From JAFDWI01 sp964595905 (lineage in GTDB: Bacteria > Actinomycetota > Acidimicrobiia > Acidimicrobiales > Iamiaceae), in contig CAZQSU010000003.1 in assembly GCA_964595905.1 (NCBI GenBank), positions 4,386 through 68,385 of the forward strand: a stretch of DNA of 64,000 nucleotides, written 5' to 3'. The notes below the pieces were generated by a model, which had not been told where the DNA came from, made no database searches, and worked only from the letters and a program-made list of their open reading frames with translations. The position numbers and the translations under genes are program-made. The first letter of the stretch is position 1; every line of letters begins with the position of its first letter. Positions 42,724 through 50,970 of this stretch are shown here, one piece after another.

Positions 42724-44166
42724 ATGTCGTCGAGCCTGAGCGGTCACACTGGAAGTGTGCCACCGTTGCCGCTCCATCCGGACCGCCTGCTCCCCGACGA
42801 CGCCGCGACCCGTGACGTGGCGCGACGGATCCACGCCACCACGGCCGGTCGACCGATCGTGTCACCGCACGGTCACGTCGACGCGGAGCTGTTCGTGCGC
42901 AACGTGCCCTTCGCCGACCCGACCACCCTGTTGATCACCCCTGACCACTACGTGACCCGTCTGCTGCACGCCGACGGGGTCGGCCTCGACGTGCTCGGCG
43001 TGGGCGGCACCGGCTTGGACGAGGCCGGGTCACGCCGGGCGTTCGCCGAGCTGTGCGCTCGCTGGAGCCTGCTCGCGGGCACCGCGGTGCGAAGCTGGTT
43101 CGAGGCCCAGTTCGTCGAACTCTTCGGCGTCGACCAGACCCCATCGGCCGCAACGGCGGACGCGATCTACGACACGATCGCGGGTGTGCTGGCCTCCGAC
43201 GGGTTCCGGCCCCGGGCCCTGTGGGATCGCTTCGGGCTGGAAGTGCTCGCCACCACCGACGACCCGTGCAGCGACCTGGCCGCTCACCGGCTGCTGGCCA
43301 CCGATGCGACGTGGACGGGACGGGTGGTGCCCACCTTCCGCCCCGACGCCTACCTCGAGGCCGCTGGTCCCGACTGGGCCGAACGGGTCGCCGCACTGGG
43401 CGTGGCCGCCGATGTCGACACGGGCACCTACGCCGGATTCATCGCCGCACTGCAAGCGCGCCGCCGGTTCTTCATCGCCAACGGCGCCACCGCCGCCGAC
43501 CACAGCCATGCCGACGTCCACAGCCAGGAGCTGTCGACGGCCGAAGCCGCACGCATCTACGCGTCCGCGCTGGACGGTGGGGCGACCGAGGCCGAGACCG
43601 TCGCCTTCCGGCGCCACATGCTCGCCGAGATGGCACGCATGTCGTGTGAGGACGGTCTGGTGATGATGTTGCACCCGGGCGTCGTGCGGAACCACCACGG
43701 CCCGACACTGGATCGCTTCGGTCCCGACAGCGGCCACGACCTACCCCGACGGATCGACTTCGTCGAACCGTTGCGGCCCCTGCTCGAGCGCTACGGCACC
43801 CACCCGGGATTCCATCTGGTGCTGTTCACCCTGGACGAGACCGCGTGGTCCCGGGAGCTCGCCCCGCTCGCCGGGTTCTACCCCTCGGTGTACGTGGGTG
43901 TGCCCTGGTGGTTCCTCGATGCGCCCGATGCGCTGGGTCGGTTCTGGTCGGCGGTCGTGGACCAGGTCGGCTTCGGACGCACCTCGGGGTTCGTGGACGA
44001 CACTCGGGCGTTCCTGTCGATCCCGACACGTCACGACCTGTCCCGCCGCGTCGAGGCCGGCGTGCTGGCCCGGCTGGTCACCGCGCACCGCCTCGACGAA
44101 AGCGAAGCCACCGCGATCGCCGCGGGGCTGGTGGGCGATCAGCCGCGGAACGTGTTCAAGTTGTGA
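42724..44166 (+). CDS. uxaC: Uronate isomerase
   Basis: 480 aa from ATG 42724, with GAGAGGTG upstream. Amidohydrolase-fold isomerase with IVSPHGHVDAELF (metal-ligand HxH, about residue 45), FADPTTLLITPDHYVTRLLHADG, DHSHADVHSQELS, VMMLHPGVVRNH and VPWWFLDAPDALGRFW. UxaC converts glucuronate to fructuronate and galacturonate to tagaturonate. The next gene is a UxuB-type reductase overlapping by GTGA, so the pair forms the first two steps of uronate catabolism. No 2-keto-3-deoxygluconate kinase or aldolase is in view. Confidence 0.88.
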   Translation: MSSSLSGHTGSVPPLPLHPDRLLPDDAATRDVARRIHATTAGRPIVSPHGHVDAELFVRNVPFADPTTLLITPDHYVTRLLHADGVGLDVLGVGGTGLDEAGSRRAFAELCARWSLLAGTAVRSWFEAQFVELFGVDQTPSAATADAIYDTIAGVLASDGFRPRALWDRFGLEVLATTDDPCSDLAAHRLLATDATWTGRVVPTFRPDAYLEAAGPDWAERVAALGVAADVDTGTYAGFIAALQARRRFFIANGATAADHSHADVHSQELSTAEAARIYASALDGGATEAETVAFRRHMLAEMARMSCEDGLVMMLHPGVVRNHHGPTLDRFGPDSGHDLPRRIDFVEPLRPLLERYGTHPGFHLVLFTLDETAWSRELAPLAGFYPSVYVGVPWWFLDAPDALGRFWSAVVDQVGFGRTSGFVDDTRAFLSIPTRHDLSRRVEAGVLARLVTAHRLDESEATAIAAGLVGDQPRNVFKL

Positions 44167-45482
44167 GCCTCGTCCCGCTCGTCCGCGCCGGTCACCCCGA
44201 GTGGGCGGCCGCTCCGGCACGGATCGTGCACCTCGGGCTCGGTGGGTTCTTCCGGGCGCACGCCGCCTGGTACACCGCGCACGCCGCGGACGCCGATGAC
44301 TGGGGCGTCGTCGGCTTCAGCGGGCGGAGTCGTGACCTCGTCGATCGACTGGCGGGCCAGGACGGGCTCTACACGTTGACCACCCGTGCGGCAGCGGGCG
44401 ACACCATCGAGGTGGTGCCGAGTGTCGTGGAGGTCCATCCGGGGAGCGACACGTCTGCGTGGCTCGGCGCGGTGGCGTCACCCGAGGTCACCGCGGCCAC
44501 GCTGACCGTCACCGAAGCGGCCTACGCCACCGGCCCGACCTCGGTGGCCGAAAGGCTCGTCGACGGCCTCGTGGCCCGTCGACGCGCGGACGCCGGGCCG
44601 ATCACGGTGATGTCGTGTGACAACGTCGCCGACAACGCATCGGCCCTCACGGCGGCGATACGGGCCGAGGCTTCCCGGCGCCGCGATGCGGGACTGGGCG
44701 AGTGGATCGACGCGTCGGTGGCGGTCGTGGGCACGGTCGTCGACCGGATCACTCCCCGACCCACCCGCGCCGACGAGGCGGCGGCCGCAGCACTGGGCTA
44801 CGCCGATGTCGCGCCGGTGGTGACCGAACCGTTCAGCGAATGGATCATCTCGGGCGTCTTCGCGGCAGGCCGACCGGACTGGGAATCGGCCGGGGCGCAG
44901 TTCGTCGACGACCTCGCCCCGTACGCGCGCCGCAAGCTGCACCTGCTGAACGGCGCGCACAGCCTGCTCGCGTACGGTGGCCTGCTGCGCGGCCACGTCG
45001 AGGTCGCTGACGCGTTGGCCGACGACGCACTCGCTGCCGCCGTCGAGGTCTGGTGGGACGAGGCAGCCGAGACGGTCGGCGGAGCGCCCGAATCGCGGAC
45101 GGCCTATCGCGATGCGTTGCTCGAACGCTTCGCGAACTCCCGGATGCACCACGCGCTGGCCCAGATCGCGATCGACGGCTCGATGAAGCTCCCCGTCCGG
45201 GTCGTACCGGTGGCCCGGGTCGAGCTGGCCGCCGGGCGCCGAGCTGAAGCAGCGGCAGCGATCGTCGGCGCCTGGGTGGCATTCGTGCGCCGGGTCGGCG
45301 ACGGCCTGGTCGACGCCCGCCGCGACGAAGTGCTCGGAGCCGCTTCGTCCGGCCCGGCCCGCGAAGCACCACGCCGTCTGGTCTCCCTCCTCGACGACGA
45401 GCTGGCCGCGCACCACGACTTCGTCGCACAGGTCGCCGATGGTGCCGACGCCTGGAGCAGCGCCAGTCGCACCCGCAATTGA
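44163..45482 (+). CDS. uxuB: Mannitol dehydrogenase family; fructuronate reductase (UxuB-type)
   Basis: 439 aa from GTG 44163, overlapping uxaC (GTGA). The NAD-binding motif is IVHLGLGGFFRAH, followed by VVGFSGRSRDL, TVMSCDNVADNASAL and VDRITPRPT, then KLHLLNGAHSLLAYGG (the conserved K-x-x-x-x-N-x-x-H site near residue 255). The family reduces fructuronate to mannonate or oxidises polyols. The direct coupling to UxaC favours fructuronate or tagaturonate as substrate. A hairpin repeat begins 14 bp after its stop. Confidence 0.85.
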   Translation: MSLVPLVRAGHPEWAAAPARIVHLGLGGFFRAHAAWYTAHAADADDWGVVGFSGRSRDLVDRLAGQDGLYTLTTRAAAGDTIEVVPSVVEVHPGSDTSAWLGAVASPEVTAATLTVTEAAYATGPTSVAERLVDGLVARRRADAGPITVMSCDNVADNASALTAAIRAEASRRRDAGLGEWIDASVAVVGTVVDRITPRPTRADEAAAAALGYADVAPVVTEPFSEWIISGVFAAGRPDWESAGAQFVDDLAPYARRKLHLLNGAHSLLAYGGLLRGHVEVADALADDALAAAVEVWWDEAAETVGGAPESRTAYRDALLERFANSRMHHALAQIAIDGSMKLPVRVVPVARVELAAGRRAEAAAAIVGAWVAFVRRVGDGLVDARRDEVLGAASSGPAREAPRRLVSLLDDELAAHHDFVAQVADGADAWSSASRTRN

Positions 45483-45495
45483 CCGACGCGTGACA

Positions 45496-45544
45496 CGTCT
45501 TTGCACGGTTGACGTCCCTCTGGGGTGGAAAGCGTGCAAAGACG
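45496..45544. repeat. Hairpin repeat copy D
   Basis: Perfect 12-bp arms CGTCTTTGCACG and CGTGCAAAGACG around GTTGACG ... GGGGTGGAAAG. The 15-nt flank before it (GACCGACGCGTGACA) is identical to that of copy E 2.1 kb away. It falls between the UxuB stop and the kinase start. Confidence 0.9.
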
Positions 45545-45568
45545 CGAATCTGCCGGGTTGGCTCCTCG

Positions 45569-45574
45569 TAGATT
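45569..45574 (+). promoter_or_regulatory. Probable -10 box (TAGATT), leaderless
   Basis: TAGATT ends 7 nt before the kinase ATG at 45582. The same TAGATT-N7-start arrangement occurs at 4731. Confidence 0.5.
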
Positions 45575-45581
45575 TGCGGGA

Positions 45582-46118
45582 ATGAGCCACGCTCCGATGT
45601 TGGTACTGGTGAACGGGTTGCCCGGGACCGGGAAGTCGACCGTCGCGAGTATCGCCGCAGACGCGCTGCACACCGCGGTGCTGGCCCACGACTGGGCGAT
45701 GAGCGGACTGCGCGGCTATCGGTCGATCCAGAACGCTCTCGACGGGATCGACCTGGGCCACCGGGTGGTCGGCTGGTCCATCCTCGCGGCGCTGGCGCGG
45801 GCCCAACTCGTCGAAGGACGCTCGATCGTGGTCGACGGCGTCGCCCGGGCGACGCAGCGGGCCCAGCTCGATGAGGTCTCAGCGGCAACCGGCGCGACGT
45901 TCTTCGTCATCACCACCCACTGCTCCGACACGATGCTGCATCGGTCTCGGATCGAGGGACGCCGGCGTTTCATCCCGAACTGGTACGAACTCTCCTGGGA
46001 CGATGTCGAACGGAGCGCGTCACAATGGGTCCACGAACCCGGTGACCTCGACCTCGATGCCGCCGATCCGATCGAGCAGCACGAGTCCGCGATTCGCAGA
46101 TTTCTCACGATGCGTTGA
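45582..46118 (+). CDS. P-loop kinase-like protein (AAA_33 type)
   Basis: 178 aa from ATG 45582. It begins LVLVNGLPGTGKSTVASIAADAL, a Walker A motif of the gluconate-kinase/zeta-toxin-like kinase superfamily. The Walker B-like region is SIVVDGVARATQRAQ (about residues 85-99), and an Arg-rich lid (HRSRIEGRRRF) follows. Small phosphotransferases of this type phosphorylate nucleotides, sugars, tRNA or antibiotics; the substrate here is unknown. It sits between hairpin copies D and E together with the DUF4143 gene. Confidence 0.75.
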   Translation: MSHAPMLVLVNGLPGTGKSTVASIAADALHTAVLAHDWAMSGLRGYRSIQNALDGIDLGHRVVGWSILAALARAQLVEGRSIVVDGVARATQRAQLDEVSAATGATFFVITTHCSDTMLHRSRIEGRRRFIPNWYELSWDDVERSASQWVHEPGDLDLDAADPIEQHESAIRRFLTMR

Positions 46119-46171
46119 CAGCAGGCCAGGCTCTCGCGGTGTGAACTCCGGCGACTGGTTCTGGAACACGG

Positions 46172-46259
46172 GCGTGGATCCTCGAACACGAGGCCGTGAT
46201 TCGTCAAAATAATTAGCGCAGATCCTCAAATTTGTAGGCGTGGATCCTCAACAAGCAAT
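46172..46259. repeat. Four tandem 22-bp direct repeats upstream of the DUF4143 gene
   Basis: Four units begin at 46172, 46194, 46216 and 46238 with a constant 22-bp period. Their cores are GCGTGGATCCTCGAACA, CCGTGATTCGTCAAAAT, GCGCAGATCCTCAAATT and GCGTGGATCCTCAACAA. A fifth, less regular unit may precede them. The stretch is much more AT-rich than its surroundings and ends 12 bp before the DUF4143 ATG. It looks like iterons or a multi-site operator. Confidence 0.75.
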
Positions 46260-46271
46260 TAGGATCGGAGC

Positions 46272-47516
46272 ATGAACGCGCAGCGCCCCTTCCCGCGTCA
46301 CCTGGAGCGGCCGCTCGTCGAAGCGCTGTCCGACACCCCGATCGTGGTGCTCCAAGGTGCTCGCCAGGTGGGCAAGAGCACGCTCGCGGCACACCTGGCC
46401 ACCCGGCGGCCTGCGGTCCTCGTGACGCTCGACGACCCGGTCACACTCGCTGTTGCCGAGTCCGACCCCGGCTTCTTCGTCTCCCAGGCCTCGGACCGGT
46501 TGGTGATCATCGATGAGGCGCAGCGGGCACCGGGGCTCATCCTGCCCCTCAAGGCGTCGGTCGACCGGGATCGTCGCCCCGGACGGTTCCTGCTGACGGG
46601 GTCGGCCGACCTTCTCCAGGTCGAGGGGGTCGGTGACTCACTCGCCGGTCGTGCCGAAACGTTCGAATTGGCGCCCCTGAGCCAGGGGGAATTGGCCCGC
46701 CGTGAGAATCCGGAGGATTTCGTGGCGTGGTTGTTGACAACGCCGGAGTTCCAGGATTTCGAGGCACTGGATCCGGCCCTCGTCGTGGCCGGTGGCTATC
46801 CGGAAGTTCAGATGCGGTCTCTCCGGCGTTCCCGTGCGTGGTTCGAGTCGTATGCCCTGCGACTTGCCGGCCATGATGCACGTGACCTGCGTGGCGGCGG
46901 CTTCCCCGACCACCTGTCCAGACTGCTCGCCCTGGTGGCGGCAGGCCCGCAACAAGAGGTCGTGCGGGTGCGCCTGGCGCGGGACCTGGGCGTCTCGGAG
47001 AACACCGCCGAGACGTATCTGCGTACCGCGACGACCATGCGTCTGGTGACGACGTTGCAACCATGGGGGCGGAACTTGCGGGGACGCGTGACCCGACGGC
47101 CCAAAGTGTCGTTGAACGACACGGGCTTTGCCGCAGGTTTGACGACCTTCTCGGAATCTCACGCAATGACCATCGGTGGACGTGAATACTTCGGCGCGCT
47201 CGTCGAACAGTTCGCCGCGGTCGAACTCCAAAAGCAGCGCGCCTGGAGCTCGGAGTCGTATCGCACCTACCACTACCGGGACACCGACGGACTCGAGGTC
47301 GACCAGGTCATCGAGCTGGCCGATGGTCGGCTCCTGGCCGTCGAGGTCAAAGCGGCGATCGAGGTGACCGCGAAGTCGTGGCGCAACCTGGAGCGCTTCC
47401 ACAGCCGTTTCGCCGATCGGGAAGTGATCGGTGTCTGTCTCTACGGCGGGACGCACTCATGGCGAGTGCACGACTGGCTATCCGTGCTCCCGATCACGGC
47501 ACTCTGGCAACACTGA
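46272..47516 (+). CDS. AAA ATPase with C-terminal DUF4143
   Basis: 414 aa. Walker A is LQGARQVGKSTLAAHL (about residue 30) and Walker B is RLVIIDEAQRAPGL (about 75), followed by the GRFLLTGSADLL sensor region. The C-terminal half is DUF4143, with a PD-(D/E)xK-like ending (LEVDQVIELADGRLLAVEVKA: Asp, then Glu-Val-Lys). This family is widespread, often horizontally spread, and has no established function; links to mobile elements or toxin-antitoxin behaviour have been suggested. Here it is preceded by four 22-bp repeats and lies between hairpin copies D and E, which supports an imported cassette. Confidence 0.85.
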   Translation: MNAQRPFPRHLERPLVEALSDTPIVVLQGARQVGKSTLAAHLATRRPAVLVTLDDPVTLAVAESDPGFFVSQASDRLVIIDEAQRAPGLILPLKASVDRDRRPGRFLLTGSADLLQVEGVGDSLAGRAETFELAPLSQGELARRENPEDFVAWLLTTPEFQDFEALDPALVVAGGYPEVQMRSLRRSRAWFESYALRLAGHDARDLRGGGFPDHLSRLLALVAAGPQQEVVRVRLARDLGVSENTAETYLRTATTMRLVTTLQPWGRNLRGRVTRRPKVSLNDTGFAAGLTTFSESHAMTIGGREYFGALVEQFAAVELQKQRAWSSESYRTYHYRDTDGLEVDQVIELADGRLLAVEVKAAIEVTAKSWRNLERFHSRFADREVIGVCLYGGTHSWRVHDWLSVLPITALWQH

Positions 47517-47533
47517 CGTTCGGCGACACTGAA

Positions 47534-47559
47534 GTCCGGCAGCGCTGCCGCCGCCGGAC
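47534..47559. terminator. Possible terminator hairpin after the DUF4143 gene
   Basis: GTCCGGC and GCCGGAC (7 bp) around 12 nt, with an inner GGCAGCGCTGCC palindrome, 17 bp after the stop. There is no T-tract, so termination is uncertain. Confidence 0.35.
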
Positions 47560-47609
47560 GTCTGCGCGTCCTGACGACGACCGTTGCCGAGCCGGACCGA
47601 CGCGTGACA

Positions 47610-47659
47610 CGTCTTTGCACGGTTGACGCCCCTCTGGGGGTGGAAAGCGTGCAAAGACG
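47610..47659. repeat. Hairpin repeat copy E
   Basis: Perfect 12-bp arms CGTCTTTGCACG and CGTGCAAAGACG. The inner sequence differs from copy D by one substitution and one extra G. It lies in the gap between the DUF4143 gene and the IpdC operon, in the same orientation as copy D. Confidence 0.9.
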
Positions 47660-47747
47660 GCGTTGCCGCCATGCCGGGCAGTTGTCCCGGTCCCAAGTTG
47701 CGTCGCCTGAGCTCGGCGCGCATGACGGCGACGAGTTCGGAATTGCG

Positions 47748-47753
47748 TAGGCT
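47748..47753 (+). promoter_or_regulatory. Probable -10 box (TAGGCT) of the ipdC operon
   Basis: TAGGCT ends 8 nt before the ATG at 47762. A leaderless transcript from here would begin at the ATG and carry palindrome 6 in its first codons. Confidence 0.45.
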
Positions 47754-47761
47754 CTCGGGCG

Positions 47762-48868
47762 ATGTCTGACGACCCATCAGATTCGACGGATTCCGGGCAT
47801 CCGGAGGTTCCGGCCGCGCTGCGGACTCGCTTCTGCGAGCTGGTGGGCGTGCGCCATCCGATCGTGCAGACCGGGATGGGCTGGGTGTCGGGCGCGCACC
47901 TCACCGCGGCGACGAGCGCGGCGGGGGCATTCGGGATCCTCGCCGCGGTCACGATGACGCATCCCGAGATGGTCGACGCGATCCGACGGGTGCGAGCCGC
48001 CACCGACGCTCCGATCGGGGTGAACTTCCGGCCCGACCAACCCGATCTGGACGCCCGCATCGCCGAGGTCACCAAGGCCGGCGTGAAGCTGGTGAGCTTC
48101 GCCGGTGCGCCCACAAAGGACACGGTCGCCCGCCTGCACGACTCGGGCGTGTTGGTCATGCCCACGGTCGGTGCCCGGCGGCACGCCGAGAAGATGCTCG
48201 GTTACGGCGTCGACGCCGTCATCGCCCAGGGCGGAGAAGGCGGTGGTCACACCGGCACGGTGCCCACGTCGCTGCTGCTGCCCGAAGTCGTCGACGCGGT
48301 CGGCGCAGAGATCCCGGTGTTGGGCGCCGGCGGGTTCCACTCCGGTGCCGGCCTCGTCGCCGCGCTCGCCTACGGCGCGGACGGCATCGCCATGGGCACG
48401 CGCTTCCTGCTCACCGCGGAGTCGCGGGTGCCCGACGCCGTGAAGGCCCAGTACCTGGCCACGCCGGTCACTGGCACGGTGGTGACCCGGGCGCTCGACG
48501 GCGCGCCCCAGCGGCTGATCCGCACCGAGTTGGTCGACGGCCTGGAGAAGGCCTCGACGGTCACCAAGTTGCCCAAGGCGCTGCGCAACGCGTTGGCGTT
48601 CCGCAAACAGACCGGCACGTCACTGGGAGATCTGGTGCGCGAAGGGCTGGCGATGCGCAAGTCGCAGGACCTGAGCTGGTCACAACTCGCCATGGCCGCG
48701 AACGCGCCGATGTGGATCAAGGCCGCGCTGGTCGACGGCAACCCCGAGGTCGGGGTGCTGCCCACGGGCCAGAACGTCGGTGTCATCGACGAGTTGCCGA
48801 CGGTGGCCGAATTGGTCGATCGGATCGTGGCCGACGCCACCGCCACGCTCGGCCGCCTGGGAGCTTGA
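47762..48868 (+). CDS. ipdC: IpdC-like FMN reductase (nitronate monooxygenase fold)
   Basis: 368 aa from ATG 47762, the only conventional start. The conserved domain begins near residue 20 (LRTRFCELVGVRHPIVQTGMGWVSGAHL), so the first 19 codons are an extension. Further motifs: VDAVIAQGGEGGGHTGTVPTSLLLPEV (about 150-180), VLGAGGFHSGAGLVAALAYGADGIAMGTRFLLT and the C-terminal ELVDGLE. They agree with mycobacterial IpdC, which reduces a ring double bond in a HIP-CoA derivative. Palindrome 6 overlaps codons 2-7. A GGAGG (47803-47807) 11 nt before an in-frame CTG at codon 20 offers an unconventional start matching the family N-terminus. First gene of an operon with two acyl-CoA dehydrogenases and a GNAT gene. 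Confidence 0.85.
   Translation: MSDDPSDSTDSGHPEVPAALRTRFCELVGVRHPIVQTGMGWVSGAHLTAATSAAGAFGILAAVTMTHPEMVDAIRRVRAATDAPIGVNFRPDQPDLDARIAEVTKAGVKLVSFAGAPTKDTVARLHDSGVLVMPTVGARRHAEKMLGYGVDAVIAQGGEGGGHTGTVPTSLLLPEVVDAVGAEIPVLGAGGFHSGAGLVAALAYGADGIAMGTRFLLTAESRVPDAVKAQYLATPVTGTVVTRALDGAPQRLIRTELVDGLEKASTVTKLPKALRNALAFRKQTGTSLGDLVREGLAMRKSQDLSWSQLAMAANAPMWIKAALVDGNPEVGVLPTGQNVGVIDELPTVAELVDRIVADATATLGRLGA
47766..47780. promoter_or_regulatory. Regulon palindrome 6 (CTGACGaccCATCAG)
   Basis: One mismatch in the right arm (CATCAG). It is the only copy overlapping the annotated start of its gene (codons 2-7), which either reflects a leaderless mRNA or shows that the true start is downstream. Confidence 0.7.
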
Positions 48869-48874
48869 GTCGCC

Positions 48875-50065
48875 ATGGATCTGACCTGGAGTGCCACCGA
48901 AGAAGCCTTTCGGGCCGAAGCCCGCAAGTGGCTGGTCGAGAACCTGGCCGCCTGGCATGACGCCCACGGCGGGGCCGACGCGATCCCATCGGGTGACACC
49001 CGTGCGGGGTTCGCGACCCACCTGGACTGGGAGCGTCGCCTGTTCGACGCCCATTGGGCGGTCGTGTCGTGGCCCGAGGCCTACGGCGGCCGTGAGGCGA
49101 GCCTGTGGGAATGGCTGCTGTTCGAGCAGGAGTACTACGCGCACGGCTGCCCGCCCCGGGTCACCCAGAACGGCATCTTCCTGTTGGCACCGTCGCTGTT
49201 CGCCTTCGGCACCGATGCCATGCGCGACCACATCCTGCCCCGCATGGCCGCCGGGGAGGACACCTGGTGCCAGGGGTGGTCCGAGCCGAATGCCGGGTCG
49301 GACCTGGCGAGCCTGACCACCCGGGCGACCCGCACCAACGGAGGCTGGGTGCTGAACGGGCAGAAGACCTGGACGACGCGTGGCGCGTTCTGCACGCACC
49401 TGTTCGGGCTGTTCCGCACCGACCCCGAGGCCGAACGCCACCGCGGCCTGAGCTACCTGCTCGTCCCCCTCGACACGCCAGGGGTGACCGTGCGGGGGTT
49501 CGGGCGCCTCGATGGCGACGAGGGTTTCGCCGAGGTGTTCTTCGAGGACGCGTTCCTCGCCGACGACGCATTGCCGGGCGGGGTGACCCTCGGCGAAGTG
49601 GGTCAGGGGTGGAAGGTGGCGATGTCGACCACGTCATCGGAGCGCGGGCTGACCCTGCGCTCCCCGGGGCGGTTCCTGGCCACCGCCGAGCGGCTCATCG
49701 CCGCGTGGCAGGCCCTGCCGGAAGAGGTCCGGGCCGAGCGAGCGGCGCTGGGCGAGCGGATCACCGACGTGTGGATGCGCGCCGAGGCCTACCAGCTCCA
49801 GACCCTGCAGACGGTGACCACGACGGTCGAGGGCGGATCGGTGGGAGCCGAGTCGAGCCTGGTGAAGGTGTGGTGGTCGGAACTCGACGTCGAGTTGCAC
49901 GAGTGCGCGCTGGAGCTGCTCGGGGTCGACGGCCTACTCGAAGGGCCCTGGTCGAAGGGCTATGAGTTCTCGCTGTCGGGCCCGATCTACGCCGGCACGA
50001 ACGAGGTCCAGCGCAATGTGGTGGCCGAGCGGGTGCTCGGGCTGCCCAGGTCCGGGTCGAGGTAG
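48875..50065 (+). CDS. fadE31: FadE31-like acyl-CoA dehydrogenase
   Basis: 396 aa, 6 bp after ipdC. Acyl-CoA dehydrogenase domains are complete: SWPEAYGGREASLWEWLLFEQEYYAHG, WCQGWSEPNAGSDLASLTTRA, GFAEVFFEDAF, TTSSERGLTLRSPGRFLATAERL and the C-terminal YAGTNEVQRNVVAERVLGLPR. The SSERGLTLRSPxRFLATAERL block matches mycobacterial FadE31 from memory. FadE31 pairs with FadE32 as a two-gene-product dehydrogenase, and a shorter partner follows 9 bp downstream here. The presumed substrate is the acyl-CoA left after ring cleavage. Confidence 0.85.
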   Translation: MDLTWSATEEAFRAEARKWLVENLAAWHDAHGGADAIPSGDTRAGFATHLDWERRLFDAHWAVVSWPEAYGGREASLWEWLLFEQEYYAHGCPPRVTQNGIFLLAPSLFAFGTDAMRDHILPRMAAGEDTWCQGWSEPNAGSDLASLTTRATRTNGGWVLNGQKTWTTRGAFCTHLFGLFRTDPEAERHRGLSYLLVPLDTPGVTVRGFGRLDGDEGFAEVFFEDAFLADDALPGGVTLGEVGQGWKVAMSTTSSERGLTLRSPGRFLATAERLIAAWQALPEEVRAERAALGERITDVWMRAEAYQLQTLQTVTTTVEGGSVGAESSLVKVWWSELDVELHECALELLGVDGLLEGPWSKGYEFSLSGPIYAGTNEVQRNVVAERVLGLPRSGSR

Positions 50066-50074
50066 GAGGCGGCG

Positions 50075-50956
50075 ATGCGTTTCGCGTTCACCGACGATCA
50101 GCTCGCCCTGCGCGACGCCGTGCGCGATCTGCTGGCCACCGAATGCCCACCCGAGGTCGTGCGCGCCGCGTGGCCCGAACCCGACGCCGACGGCCAGGGT
50201 CCGGGCGCAGGTGCCCGCGCCGACGCGGGACGGATCGACGCGCTGTGGGGCCACTTGGCCGACATGGGTGTGCTGGGGTTGCTGGTGCCCGAGGAGGCCG
50301 GCGGCATGGGCTTCGACGAGGTCGCCGCTGCGGTGGTGCTGGCCGAGACCGGCTTCGCCGCGGTGCCGCTTCCGGTCGTCGAGGCGATGGGTGTGGTCGC
50401 CCCCGCACTCGGCGATCCGGAGCCTGCCCGCGGGCAGGTCGGTTGGGGCGCGGCCGCGCTCGAAGGTGAACCGGTCGACGGGGCACTCACGCGGTTCGGT
50501 TCCGACGTCGACGCGGATGATCTCGCCTTCGAACGGGCCGCGCTGGGCACCGCCGCGCAACTGATCGGGCTGGGGCGACGGATGCTGGGGTTGACGGTCG
50601 CGTATGTGGCCGAACGCCACCAGTTCGGCGTGCCGATCGGGTCGTTCCAGGCGGTCAAACACCACCTCGCCGATGCCCGGCTCGCGCTCGAGTTCGCGGC
50701 GCCCGCGGTGTGGCGGGCCGCGTGGTCACTCAGCCAGGGCACCGACACCGCGAAGCGGGACGTGTCGATGGCCAAGGCGATGGCTGGCGATGCCGCGCAC
50801 CTCGTCGGCCGCAAGGCGCTGCAGTGCCACGGCGGCATCGGCTACACCGTCGAATACGACCTGCACCTGTTCTTGAAGCGCACCTGGGCACTGGAGCAGC
50901 TCTGGGGTACCACGGCCTGGCACCGCCGCCGTGTCGCCGCCTCCATCGGTGTGTAG
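50075..50956 (+). CDS. FadE32/FadE33-like acyl-CoA dehydrogenase partner subunit
   Basis: 293 aa, shorter than a full acyl-CoA dehydrogenase, as expected of the partner in heteromeric steroid dehydrogenases. The N-terminal helical domain (FTDDQLALRDAVRDLLATECPPEVVRAAW) and the C-terminal helices (VAERHQFGVPIGSFQAVKHHLADARLALEFA; LQCHGGIGYTVEYDLHLFLKR) are clear, while the beta middle domain is abbreviated. It probably dimerises with the FadE31-like protein encoded just upstream. Whether it corresponds to FadE32 or FadE33 cannot be decided by eye. Confidence 0.8.
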   Translation: MRFAFTDDQLALRDAVRDLLATECPPEVVRAAWPEPDADGQGPGAGARADAGRIDALWGHLADMGVLGLLVPEEAGGMGFDEVAAAVVLAETGFAAVPLPVVEAMGVVAPALGDPEPARGQVGWGAAALEGEPVDGALTRFGSDVDADDLAFERAALGTAAQLIGLGRRMLGLTVAYVAERHQFGVPIGSFQAVKHHLADARLALEFAAPAVWRAAWSLSQGTDTAKRDVSMAKAMAGDAAHLVGRKALQCHGGIGYTVEYDLHLFLKRTWALEQLWGTTAWHRRRVAASIGV

Positions 50957-50970
50957 AAGGTCCGATTCGC

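Noticed and set aside
41447..42865. Longer LarA-like frame starting at 42865
   Set aside because: It would run 142 bp into uxaC and add an Arg-rich tail with no similarity. GTG 42694 gives a sensible N-terminus.
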